Below, piece after piece: positions 1 to 7,699 of a stretch of DNA of 64,000 nucleotides. Source of the DNA: Cupriavidus necator N-1 (lineage in GTDB: Bacteria > Pseudomonadota > Gammaproteobacteria > Burkholderiales > Burkholderiaceae); contig NC_015726.1 in the NCBI RefSeq assembly GCF_000219215.1, positions 1,550,001 through 1,614,000 of the forward strand, read 5' to 3'. Position 1 is the first letter of the stretch, and every line of letters starts with the position of its first letter. The translations under genes and the position numbers were made by a program. Below the pieces are notes generated by a model that saw only the letters and a list, made by a program, of their open reading frames with translations, made no database searches and was not told the DNA's origin.

Positions 1-1
1 G

Positions 2-286
2 GGGCACTATCCGCGCACGCTGTCGGGCGGCGAGCAGCAACGCGTGGCGCTGGCGCGCGCGTTCGTGGCGCGCCCGGACATCCTGTTTGCCGACGAGCCC
101 ACCGGCAGCCTCGATACCGCCACAGGCGAAGCCGTGATCGGGCTGATGTTCGAGCTTAACCGCGATGCCGGCTCCACGCTGGTGCTGGTCACGCATGACC
201 GCTCGGTGGCGGCGCGCTGTGGCCGCATCCTGACCATCGACGCCGGCCGCGTGGCCAGCGATGAATGGATGGGCGCGGAGGTCTAG
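2..286 (+). CDS. ABC transporter ATP-binding protein, YbbA/LolD-like (5' truncated by window edge)
   Basis: This is the C-terminal part of an ABC ATPase whose start lies before the window. The reading frame opens at base 2 and contains the signature [14 protein letters not shown], a Walker B segment ([12 protein letters not shown]) and the switch histidine in LVLVTHD, followed by a short C-terminal tail. The wording of Walker B and the tail resembles YbbA/LolD-class ATPases, which work with FtsX-like permeases at the inner membrane. The permease partner is not visible here. Its TAG stop overlaps the pgi stop from the opposite strand inside one CTAG. The family is certain; the exact subfamily is inferred. 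Confidence 0.85.
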   Translation, partial: GHYPRTLSGGEQQRVALARAFVARPDILFADEPTGSLDTATGEAVIGLMFELNRDAGSTLVLVTHDRSVAARCGRILTIDAGRVASDEWMGAEV

Positions 287-1926
287 CTGGCGGCGCCCGC
301 CTTCAGCACCGCGCGGGCGCGCTCGATCAGCGACGTGGTGGAGGCATCGTGCTGGCCAACGGTATTCCCGGTCAGCTCGGCTTCGATCGGACGGGCCAGG
401 ATCTTGCCCAGCTCAACGCCCCACTGGTCGAAGGAATTGATCTTCCAGACCACGCCCTGCACGAAGGTGCGGTGCTCATACAGCGCAATCAGCGCACCCA
501 GCACGTGCGGCGTCAGGTTTTCCATCAGCAGCGTGTTGCTGGGGCGGTTGCCCTCGAACACCATATGGGCGATGCGGACTTCGTCCTTCACGCCGGCGGC
601 ACGGAGTTCATCGGCGGTACGCCCGCGCATCAGCGCCTCGGCCTGCGCGAAGCAGTTGGCCAGCAGCTTGGCGTGATGCCCTGCCAGCCGGCGCGGCGGC
701 ACCAGCGGCGCGACAAAGTCCACCGGCACCACCTGCGAGCCCTGGTGGATCTGCTGGAAATAGGCATGTTGCCCGTTGGTGCCGGCCGTGCCCCACACCA
801 CCGGCGAGGTATGCGTGCGCACGCGCTGCCCGTCGAGCTGCACTGACTTGCCGTTGCTCTCCATCTCCAGTTGCTGCAGGAAGGCGGGAAACAGCTCCAG
901 CGAGGTGGAGTAGGGTGCCATGCAGCTGGTCGGCAAATGCCAGAAATTGCGGTACCAGATGCCCAGCATGCCCAGGATCACCGGCATGTTGCGCTCCAGC
1001 GGCGCGGTGCGGAAGTGCTCGTCCATGGCGCGCGCGCCGGCCAGCAGGTCGGCGAAGGCATTGAAGCCTACCGCCAGCGTGATTGACAGGCCGACCGACG
1101 ACCACAGCGAGAAGCGTCCGCCGATCCAGTCCCAGAACTCGAACATATTGGCCGGGTCGATGCCGAACTCGCGCACCGCTTCGGTATTGGTCGAGACTGC
1201 GACGAAATGCTTGGCAAGGTCATGCTCGGCCACGCCGTTGGCGACAAACCAGGCGCGCGCGCTGCGCGCGTTGGCCATGGTTTCCAGCGTGGTGAAGGTC
1301 TTGGAGCAGACGATCACCAGCGTGCGTTGCGGGTCGAGCCGCACCAGCGTCTCGGCCAGGTCGGTGCCGTCGACATTGGAGACGAAGTGCATGCGCGGCG
1401 CGGCATTGCCATCGGCATCGGCCAAGTGCGACAGCGCGCGGCATACCATGCGCGGCCCCAGGTCGGAGCCGCCGATGCCGATATTGATGACATCGGTGAT
1501 GCGCTCGCCGGTGGCACCCTTCCAGGCGCCGCTGCGCACACGCTCCGAGAAATCGCGCATGCGTACCAGCACCCGCTGGATCGCCGGCATGACCTGCTCG
1601 CCGTCGACCTTGTAGCCGGCGCCGGCGGTCGCGCGTAGCGCTACGTGCAGGGCCGCGCGGTCTTCCGTCGTATTGATATGCTCGCCCGCAAACATCGCGT
1701 CGCGGCGTCTGGTCACGCCGGCCTCGGCTGCCAGCTGCACCAGCAGGCGCATGGTTTCGGGCGTGATCCGGTTCTTCGAGTAGTCGAGATAAAGCCCGGC
1801 GGCTTCCAGCGAGAATTGCGCGACGCGTTGCGCGCCTTCGCCGTCGAACCACTCGCGCATCTGAGCGTCGCGAAGGGTTTCATGGTGCCGCAGCAGGGCG
1901 TTCCAGGCGTGAAGGTCGGTGGGCAT
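283..1926 (-). CDS. pgi: Glucose-6-phosphate isomerase
   Basis: Pgi interconverts glucose-6-phosphate and fructose-6-phosphate in the cytoplasm. The 547-residue product has the usual length for the bacterial enzyme. It carries the sugar-phosphate-binding stretch [11 protein letters not shown] near residue 150, the family motif [13 protein letters not shown], the ESNGKS segment with the catalytic Glu region, [15 protein letters not shown], and the C-terminal QWGVELGK with the active-site Lys. The ATG at 1926 begins [12 protein letters not shown], a typical start. It converges on the ABC ATPase gene with a 4-bp overlap. No operon partner is evident: the next gene on this strand ends 138 bp upstream. 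Confidence 0.97.
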   Translation of the reverse strand: MPTDLHAWNALLRHHETLRDAQMREWFDGEGAQRVAQFSLEAAGLYLDYSKNRITPETMRLLVQLAAEAGVTRRRDAMFAGEHINTTEDRAALHVALRATAGAGYKVDGEQVMPAIQRVLVRMRDFSERVRSGAWKGATGERITDVINIGIGGSDLGPRMVCRALSHLADADGNAAPRMHFVSNVDGTDLAETLVRLDPQRTLVIVCSKTFTTLETMANARSARAWFVANGVAEHDLAKHFVAVSTNTEAVREFGIDPANMFEFWDWIGGRFSLWSSVGLSITLAVGFNAFADLLAGARAMDEHFRTAPLERNMPVILGMLGIWYRNFWHLPTSCMAPYSTSLELFPAFLQQLEMESNGKSVQLDGQRVRTHTSPVVWGTAGTNGQHAYFQQIHQGSQVVPVDFVAPLVPPRRLAGHHAKLLANCFAQAEALMRGRTADELRAAGVKDEVRIAHMVFEGNRPSNTLLMENLTPHVLGALIALYEHRTFVQGVVWKINSFDQWGVELGKILARPIEAELTGNTVGQHDASTTSLIERARAVLKAGAAS

Positions 1927-2063
1927 GCGGGACTAGGAAGTTTGCAGGGGCGCGAGTGCGCGCGGCGGCGCAGACTCGCAAAGTATATCGCCTGCGCCGC
2001 GGCACTTTTACCCCTCAGCGTAAGCAACTGTTAACACTTGCAACATAGCAGCATGTGTGCGCG
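1927..2063. promoter_or_regulatory. Intergenic region upstream of pgi
   Basis: This 137-bp gap precedes pgi on the minus strand and follows the DMT transporter stop. It is more AT-rich than its surroundings around 1980-2045, so it probably carries the pgi promoter. I could not fix a -35/-10 pair with confidence and saw no clear terminator hairpin. Confidence 0.35.
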
Positions 2064-3026
2064 CTAAGTATCAGACATTGTCTGACGTCGCCGGCCAGCG
2101 AGCCGGCCCGCGACAGCGCGCAGCACCGGTTCGCCGCCCGCCACGCACAAGCCACCCAGGCAGATAATGCCGATGCCAGCTGCGGTGGTCCAGTCGGGCA
2201 GTTGGTCGAAGGCCAGGTAGCCGATCACGGTGGCGGACAAGATCTGCAGGTACAGGAAGGGGCTCAGGAACGAGGCATCCGCGTACTGGAAGGCCCGGAT
2301 GACGAAATAGTGGCCCAGGGACCCGGTGATCCCTGCAGAGAGCAACAGCGCACATTGCATCGGCGTGGGCCACGCGCTGAACCAGAAGAAGGGCACGATC
2401 AGCGTGGTCAGGCAGGCGCCGGTGACACCGCTCTGGATCAGTGTGGTCATGGGCGCGTCATGCGCGGCAATGCGGCGCGTCAGCATCTGCATCAGCGCGA
2501 ACACCAGTGCCGACACCAGGCCCAGGCCGACGCCGAGCGGACTGAGCTGGCCACCCGGGCGCACCACCACCAGCATGCCGGCAAAGCCGACCACCACACC
2601 GGTCCAGCGCATCCAGCGGGCATGGCGCCCGGGGCGCTCGCCCAGCAGCCACGGCGACAGCGCCACCACGAACAGGGGCGCGCAGAAATTCAGTGCCGTG
2701 GCCTGCGCCAGCGGCATCAGCATCAGCACGCTGAAGAACACCAGCGTCGAGACCAGCATTAGCCCGCCCCGCAGCCACTGCAGCCCAAGCTTTGCCGGCC
2801 GCCACTGGCACCGCCAGCCGGCGGGACCGAGCAGCAGGAAGATCGCGACCACATGGCCGACATAGCGCACCCATGCCACGGCCACCAGCGGCAGTCCTTG
2901 CTGCGTCAGGGTCTTGCTGGTGGCATCGAGCAGGCTGAGGATCCATTGCCCGATGACCAGCAGCGCGATGCCGGTAAGCAGGTGGCGGCGGTCGGCGGGA
3001 TCGCGCAGCAGCGCGCCGCGCGTCAT
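2064..3026 (-). CDS. DMT-superfamily (EamA) inner-membrane transporter
   Basis: This is a 320-residue protein built almost wholly of hydrophobic segments, consistent with ten transmembrane helices in two EamA repeats. Family-typical stretches include LNFCAPLFVVALSPWLLGE (end of the first repeat) and GHYFVIRAFQYADASFLSPF (second repeat). Members export or import metabolites such as amino acids or nucleosides; the substrate cannot be told from sequence. I chose the ATG at 3026 because its ATGA overlaps the stop of the NAD(P)HX repair gene, implying translational coupling. The open frame continues far upstream, but that part is a shadow of nnr. The last residues are polar (GRRRQTMSDT). Confidence 0.88.
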   Translation of the reverse strand: MTRGALLRDPADRRHLLTGIALLVIGQWILSLLDATSKTLTQQGLPLVAVAWVRYVGHVVAIFLLLGPAGWRCQWRPAKLGLQWLRGGLMLVSTLVFFSVLMLMPLAQATALNFCAPLFVVALSPWLLGERPGRHARWMRWTGVVVGFAGMLVVVRPGGQLSPLGVGLGLVSALVFALMQMLTRRIAAHDAPMTTLIQSGVTGACLTTLIVPFFWFSAWPTPMQCALLLSAGITGSLGHYFVIRAFQYADASFLSPFLYLQILSATVIGYLAFDQLPDWTTAAGIGIICLGGLCVAGGEPVLRAVAGRLAGRRRQTMSDT

Positions 3027-4609
3027 GCGCGGGTCCCGGCCAGCAACTGGTTGAAGACGGTGCGCGCCGGCGCGTACAGTTCGCTTGCGGTGACGCCGGC
3101 CAGCCCGGTGCCCTGGGCGACGAGGGCATCGGCTGCACGGCCGTGGATCCACACCGCCGCCTGGGCTGCGGCCAGAGGCGCCATGCCCTGTGCCAGCAGG
3201 GCGCCCAGCATGCCAGCCAGCACGTCCCCGGTGCCGGCACTGGCAAGCGCCGCATTGCCGGTCGGGTTGAGCGTGCATGGGCTGCCGCCAGGTGCCGCGA
3301 TCACGGTGCCCGATCCCTTCAGCACCACTACGGCCAGCCATTGCGCAGCCAGTGCCGCGGCGGCAGCGGGCCGGTCGCGCTGCACGTCGGCGACGGGCAC
3401 GCCCATCAGCCGGGCGGCTTCGAGCGGGTGCGGTGTCATCACGCAAGCCGCGCCGCTGGCGGCCAGTGCCCCGGCCAGCGCCGGATCGGCGGCCAGCAGG
3501 TTCAAGGCATCGGCATCCAGCACAAGCGGCACGGGCGCGGCTTGCAGCAGCCGCGCAAACTGCTTGTGTGCGTTGGCATCCGTGCCCATGCCCGGACCGA
3601 TCACCAGCGCCGACATCGCAGCGAGGGCCAGTGCGTCCACGGCATGCAGCATCAGCTCGGGATGCAGCGGATCGAACAGCGGTGCGGGCTGCGCCAGGAA
3701 GCCGATATGCACCTTGCCCGCGCCGAGGAACTGCGCGGCCCTGGCGCCCAGCAGCGGCGCGCCGGTCATGCCGAGGTTGCCGCCGATGACCGCCAGCGAG
3801 CCATGCGTGCCCTTGTTGCTGGCGTGGCGGCGGCGCGGCAGCGCGGTACTGAACAGTGCCGGGCCGTTTACCAGGCAATGGGGCGCTTCGTCCGGCGGAT
3901 AGCCGAGCCCGATCGGCGCGATGTCGACCTCGCCGGCGCAGTCGCGCCCGTCCAGTGTCAGCAGCCCGGGCTTGGCGGCGATAAAGGTCAGCGTGCGCTG
4001 CGCGCGCACGGCCGGCGTGCCCGCGCCGGTGTCGGCGAACAGTCCGCTGGGGATGTCCAGCGCAAACACCGGCAGCGCGCTGCGGTTGATTTGTCCGATC
4101 CACCACGCCATGGTGCCGTCGGCGGGGCGGTTCAGGCCGATGCCGAGCAGGCCGTCGACGATCGCAGCGGTGCCGGCGGGCCAGTCCGCGTCAGGCGAGG
4201 CAGCCATGCCCGCGACCACGTTGACCGGGACGCCGGCGGCGTGCGCTTGCTGCCATGCTGTCGCGGCGTCGGCGGGCAGGTGCTGCGGGTCCGCCGTCAG
4301 CCATACCTGCACGGCACGGCCGGCGCTGTGCAATTGCGTGGCGGCCACCAGCGCATCGCCGCCATTGTTGCCGGGACCCGCCAGGAACAGCAGCGGGCCG
4401 GCGGGTGCGTGGCAGGCCAGCCAGCGCGCGCCCGCGGCGCCGGCGCGCGACATCAGCGTAAAGGCGGGCAGTTGCGTGAAGGCGGCGTTCTCGATGCGGC
4501 GGATGGCGGCGACGTCGTACAGCGGAACCGGTGCGGATGCGGCGGCATCGAGTGCAAACCAGCCGTCGCCGCTTGCGGGCGAGGTGGCGGAAGAGGCAGA
4601 GGGTGTCAT
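3023..4609 (-). CDS. nnr: Bifunctional NAD(P)HX epimerase / ADP-dependent NAD(P)HX dehydratase
   Basis: This enzyme repairs hydrated NADH and NADPH: an N-terminal epimerase domain interconverts R and S hydrates and a C-terminal kinase-like domain dehydrates the S form. The 528-residue length fits the fused bacterial form. The epimerase half shows AGPGNNGGDALVA near residue 80. The dehydratase half shows NKGTHGSLAVIGGNLGMTGA near 225 and the nucleotide-binding NPTGNAALASAGTGDVLAGM near 450. It ends with a 4-bp overlap onto the DMT transporter start and begins 6 bp after the oxidoreductase stop, so the three genes probably form one operon. Confidence 0.95.
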   Translation of the reverse strand: MTPSASSATSPASGDGWFALDAAASAPVPLYDVAAIRRIENAAFTQLPAFTLMSRAGAAGARWLACHAPAGPLLFLAGPGNNGGDALVAATQLHSAGRAVQVWLTADPQHLPADAATAWQQAHAAGVPVNVVAGMAASPDADWPAGTAAIVDGLLGIGLNRPADGTMAWWIGQINRSALPVFALDIPSGLFADTGAGTPAVRAQRTLTFIAAKPGLLTLDGRDCAGEVDIAPIGLGYPPDEAPHCLVNGPALFSTALPRRRHASNKGTHGSLAVIGGNLGMTGAPLLGARAAQFLGAGKVHIGFLAQPAPLFDPLHPELMLHAVDALALAAMSALVIGPGMGTDANAHKQFARLLQAAPVPLVLDADALNLLAADPALAGALAASGAACVMTPHPLEAARLMGVPVADVQRDRPAAAAALAAQWLAVVVLKGSGTVIAAPGGSPCTLNPTGNAALASAGTGDVLAGMLGALLAQGMAPLAAAQAAVWIHGRAADALVAQGTGLAGVTASELYAPARTVFNQLLAGTRA

Positions 4610-4615
4610 GTCTGG

Positions 4616-5914
4616 TTATCTGGCGGGCCCCAAGCCGTAGCGGTCGGGCAGCAGGCCCTCCATGTCGATGTCTGGGCCGCCATGGGGGCCGGCGCTGGCG
4701 GCGATCTGGTCAGCCGTAATCTTGCCCGATCCGCAGCTCATCGCCCAGCCCGTCGAGCCATGGCCGAGGTTGAGGAACAGGCCGGGTACAGCCGTAGGGC
4801 CGATCAGCGGCGGCCCGTCCGGCAGCATCGGCCGCGCGCCCACCCATTGCGTGGCTTCCTGGTAGTTGCCGGCCACCGGGAACCAGTCGCGCGCGACCTT
4901 GATCAGCGTATTCAGTGCGGCCGGCCGCAAATCGAGCGTGCGTGAGCCCAGCTCGGCCGTGCCCGCCACGCGCAGGCGGTTGCCCATGCGCGTGATCGCG
5001 ACCTTGTAGGACTCATCCATCAGCGCGCCCAGCGGCGCCTGCAGTTCGTCGCGGACCATCACCGTCACCGAGTAGCCCTTGACCGGATACAGCGGCACGC
5101 GCAGGCCCAGCGGGCGCAGCAGCGCGGTGCTGTCGGCGCCGGCCGCGACCAGCACGCGGTCGGCGTTCAGCACCTGGCCAGGGCGCTGCTTGTCAGCGTG
5201 CGACAGCTCGACCTGCAGCTTGCCTGCGTTGTCTGGCCTGACGCGCGCCACCTGGGTGTCGAAGCGAAACGATACGCCTGCGGCCTCGGCATGCCGGTGC
5301 AGCGCGCGCACGAACATCGGGCAGTTGCCGGATTCGTCTTCCGGCAGGTGCAGCCCGCCAGCCAGCGGCGTGTCGGCCGCCAAGCCCGGTTCGATGCGGC
5401 GGCATTCCTGCGCGCTGACCAGCCGGTGCGGCACGTTGTTCTCGCGCAGCAGGGCCACGGCGGGCGCGGCCAGGTCGAGGTCGCGCGCGGTGCGGAACAG
5501 CTGCAGATAGCCTTGCGACTGCTCGTAGTCGATCTCCAGCTCGCTGCGCAGCCGGTGCAGGCACGCGCGGCTGTAGAACGCCAGCCGCTGCATGCGCAGC
5601 TTGTTGGCGCGGTAGCGCTCCAGCCGGCATTCGCGCAGCCAGCGCGCGATCCAGCGCCACATGGCGGGGTCGGCGGAAGGGCGGAACAGGACCGGCGCCT
5701 CGCGCGCAAAGAGCGTGCGCAGGATCTTGCCGGGCATGCCCGGCGCGGCCCATGGCGTGACGTAGCCGGGCGCGATCACGCCGGCATTGCCGAAGCTGGC
5801 TTCCTGCGCCGGCGCGGCGCGGCGTTCGAGCACGGTCACGTCGAAACCGGCCTGCCGCAGGTACCAGGCGGAACTGACGCCGATCGCGCCGGCGCCGATG
5901 ACGATCACATGCAT
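4616..5914 (-). CDS. FAD-dependent D-amino-acid dehydrogenase-like oxidoreductase (DadA family)
   Basis: This 432-residue member of the DAO/DadA family deaminates D-amino acids and passes electrons to the respiratory chain. The N-terminal VIVIGAGAIGVSSAWYLRQAG is the dinucleotide-binding fold for FAD, and GHGSTGWAMSCGSGK near the C-terminus is the usual DadA FAD-contact motif. The ATG at 5914 fits MHVIVIGAG; an open extension of six residues upstream is less likely. A GGAGG lies about 11 bases before the ATG. The gene follows the amidase-TRAP genes on the same strand, now separated from them by an IS element. A role with the amidase in using D-amino acid derivatives is inference. Confidence 0.85.
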   Translation of the reverse strand: MHVIVIGAGAIGVSSAWYLRQAGFDVTVLERRAAPAQEASFGNAGVIAPGYVTPWAAPGMPGKILRTLFAREAPVLFRPSADPAMWRWIARWLRECRLERYRANKLRMQRLAFYSRACLHRLRSELEIDYEQSQGYLQLFRTARDLDLAAPAVALLRENNVPHRLVSAQECRRIEPGLAADTPLAGGLHLPEDESGNCPMFVRALHRHAEAAGVSFRFDTQVARVRPDNAGKLQVELSHADKQRPGQVLNADRVLVAAGADSTALLRPLGLRVPLYPVKGYSVTVMVRDELQAPLGALMDESYKVAITRMGNRLRVAGTAELGSRTLDLRPAALNTLIKVARDWFPVAGNYQEATQWVGARPMLPDGPPLIGPTAVPGLFLNLGHGSTGWAMSCGSGKITADQIAASAGPHGGPDIDMEGLLPDRYGLGPAR

Positions 5915-6004
5915 CGGACTGGAAACCTCCACATTGCCGCGCCGGCGGGAAAGGGTGGGGCCGGGCGGGGCCGGCCAATGCTATTTGACCAGGTGCGCGG
6001 CAAG

Positions 6005-6024
6005 CCTCGGCCTTTAGGCCGGGG
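6005..6024 (+). repeat. Left-end hairpin of the IS605-type element
   Basis: Near-perfect stem CCTCGGCC / GGCCGGGG with a TTTA loop, 15 bases inside the predicted left boundary. It matches the subterminal hairpins recognised by TnpA-type Y1 transposases. A related hairpin occurs at 55619-55638. Confidence 0.75.
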
Positions 6025-6061
6025 AAGGATAGCGCGGACGCCGTCGGCGTCCTTTCGGCGG

Positions 6062-6379
6062 CTAATGCGGCGTCTGTTGTTGTTCAATGTATTGGCGGAT
6101 AATCTCGATGGGCGCACCGCCGCAGCTCCCTGCGAAGTAAGACGGCGACCACAGCGCACCGCCCCATAGCTTCTTGCTGATGCTCGGGTAGTTCTTCTTT
6201 CGGATCATACGGCTGGATACCCCTTTCAAGCTGTTTACCAGTGCGGACACCGCGACCTTTGGCGGGTAGTTCACAAGAAGGTGAACGTGATCGTCCTCCC
6301 CATCGAACTCCACCAGTTCAGCTTCGAAATCTGCGCAAACGCCGGTAAATATGTCGCGCAGGTCCTCTGCCGAATGTCA
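6062..6379 (-). pseudogene. tnpA: IS200-type Y1 transposase tnpA, N-terminus missing
   Basis: The frame encodes the core of a TnpA HUH transposase: DDHVHLLV contains the HUH metal-binding histidines, and EIIRQYIEQQ near the end contains the catalytic tyrosine region. The clear open frame from an ATG at 6313 gives only 83 residues, against roughly 130-140 for the family. Homology-like sequence continues upstream to about 6377 (LRDIFTGVCADFEAELVEF) and then meets an in-frame TGA. The usual N-terminal strand with HLVFVTKYR is absent, and the tnpB start lies only some 40 bp away. I infer a 5' deletion and probable loss of activity; a non-canonical start inside the core cannot be excluded. Confidence 0.75.
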
Positions 6380-6448
6380 TTGTCGTCGCTCATAGGCCAA
6401 GAGTATGATTGGGCCATGTAGCGTCTTCAAGCCTTCAAATACGAATTG

Positions 6449-7576
6449 ATGCCGAACGGCGAGCAGCAGCGCAACATGCGCCGTTATGCCGGATCGTGCC
6501 GGTTCGTCTATAACAAGGCGCTGGCGTTGCAGAAACAGCGTTACGATCAAGGCGAAAAGAAGCTCAGCTATGCCGGTCTGTGTAAGCAACTCACGGAGTG
6601 GCGCAACAGCACGGAAACAGCATGGCTGGCCGATGCACCAGTCCATCCTCTTCAACAGACGCTCAAGGACTTGGAGCGGGCCTACACAAATTTCTTCGCA
6701 AAACGGGCCGACTTCCCGCGTTTCAAGAAGAAGGGTCTGGGCGACAGTTTCCGCTATCCCGACCAGAAGCAAATCAAGCTTGATCAGACCAACTCGCGTA
6801 TCTTTTTGCCCAAGCTGGGCTGGCTGCGATACAGGAACAGCCGCGACGTACTCGGTGAGGTACGCAATGCCTGCGTCAGCCTGTCGGGCGGCAAGTGGTT
6901 TGTTTCGATCCAGACTGAGCGGAAGGTCGAACGACCTGTGCCGAAAGCCACCAGCGCCATCGGCATCGACATGGGCATCGCTCGCTTTGCCACCATGAGC
7001 GATGGCACTTTCCTCGCGCCGCTCAACAGCTTTAGGAAGCACGAAGCCAGGCTGCGCTGTGCGCAGCGGGCGATGAGCCGCAAGACGAAATTCAGCAACA
7101 ACTGGAAGAAGTCCAAGGCCCGAATCCAGCGTATCCACGCACGCATCGGTAACGCCCGCCTCGACTACCTGCACAAAGCCACGACCACGATCAGCGAAAA
7201 TCAAGCGATGGTGTGTATCGAGGACCTGAAGGTACGGAACATGTCCAAGTCAGCGGCCGGTTCAAGCGGGCAACCGGGCAAGAACGTCAGGGCCAAGTCC
7301 GGCCTGAACAAGGCCATCCTCGATCAGGGTTGGTACGAGTTCGGGCGTCAACTGGAATACAAGCTAGCGTGGAATGGCGGCTGGCTAATAGCTGTGCCGC
7401 CACAACACACCAGTCGCACGTGCCCTTGCTGCGGGCATGTATCTGCCGAGAACCGGCAGAGCCAGGCGAGCTTCGCCTGTGTGGCATGCGGCTATGCGAA
7501 TCACGCCGACGTGGTCGGCGCGATCAACATTTTGGCGCGGGGGCACCGCGTTGCAGCCTGTGGAGAGTCGGCGTAG
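6449..7576 (+). CDS. tnpB: TnpB RNA-guided nuclease of IS200/IS605 element
   Basis: TnpB is a miniature RuvC nuclease, the ancestor of Cas12, that cuts DNA next to a short TAM using a guide RNA from the element's right end. The 375-residue frame keeps all three RuvC acidic residues: Asp in GIDMGIARF (codon 6968), Glu in VCIEDLKVRN (7220) and Asp in NHADVVGAINI (7508). It also keeps a zinc ribbon CPCC...CVAC. The likely ancestral start, ATG at 6416, is followed at once by TAG and then by in-frame RLQAFKYELMPNGEQQ. Translation therefore has to begin at ATG 6449 or TTG 6446, losing about ten conserved N-terminal residues. Activity is uncertain. Confidence 0.85.
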   Translation: MPNGEQQRNMRRYAGSCRFVYNKALALQKQRYDQGEKKLSYAGLCKQLTEWRNSTETAWLADAPVHPLQQTLKDLERAYTNFFAKRADFPRFKKKGLGDSFRYPDQKQIKLDQTNSRIFLPKLGWLRYRNSRDVLGEVRNACVSLSGGKWFVSIQTERKVERPVPKATSAIGIDMGIARFATMSDGTFLAPLNSFRKHEARLRCAQRAMSRKTKFSNNWKKSKARIQRIHARIGNARLDYLHKATTTISENQAMVCIEDLKVRNMSKSAAGSSGQPGKNVRAKSGLNKAILDQGWYEFGRQLEYKLAWNGGWLIAVPPQHTSRTCPCCGHVSAENRQSQASFACVACGYANHADVVGAINILARGHRVAACGESA

Positions 7577-7699
7577 TCAAGCCGCTCTACGAAGCAGGAA
7601 CCCACCGAAGTGACTACGTAGAGCATCACGTAGCGCCGTAGGAATCCTCGTCCTTTCCGCCGTAAGGCGGCAGCCGAAGGCTGAGGACGGAGAGGATGT
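7480..7699 (+). ncRNA. Predicted omega/reRNA scaffold at the tnpB 3' end
   Basis: In characterised IS605-family elements the TnpB guide RNA covers the 3' end of tnpB and the right end of the element, and its guide is the flanking host sequence. Here the right end folds into nested stems (CGCC/GGCG, and TCCTC..GAGGA) between about 7647 and 7696. The guide would begin at about 7700. The 5' limit is a guess. This rests on family knowledge plus the visible hairpins only. Confidence 0.45.

Larger units (their letters stand above)
5990..7699 (+). mobile_element. IS200/IS605-family element with divergent tnpA and tnpB
   Basis: The element spans about 1710 bp. Its left end has an imperfect hairpin at 6005-6024 (CCTCGGCC/GGCCGGGG) and its right end nested stem-loops at about 7647-7696, as expected for elements moved as single-stranded DNA by a Y1 transposase. 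There are no terminal inverted repeats or target duplication. Joining 5' flank TATTTGAC (ending 5989) to CAATTCC at the right edge restores a sensible dctM end (Met-Gln-Gln-Glu-Leu-Val-Lys-stop), which strongly supports these borders to within one base. The target would be TTGAC immediately 5' of the left end. tnpA looks 5' truncated; tnpB keeps its catalytic residues. Confidence 0.85.

Noticed and set aside
2064..4106. A 680-residue version of the DMT transporter
   Set aside because: The first 360 codons are an Arg/Ala-rich shadow of nnr; the true start at 3026 overlaps the nnr stop.
3143..4945. A 600-codon plus-strand frame over nnr
   Set aside because: Gln/Arg/Ala-rich shadow with no domain.
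6005..7696. IS end hairpins as host gene terminators
   Set aside because: Their positions match element ends and the empty-site reconstruction; no T-tracts follow.
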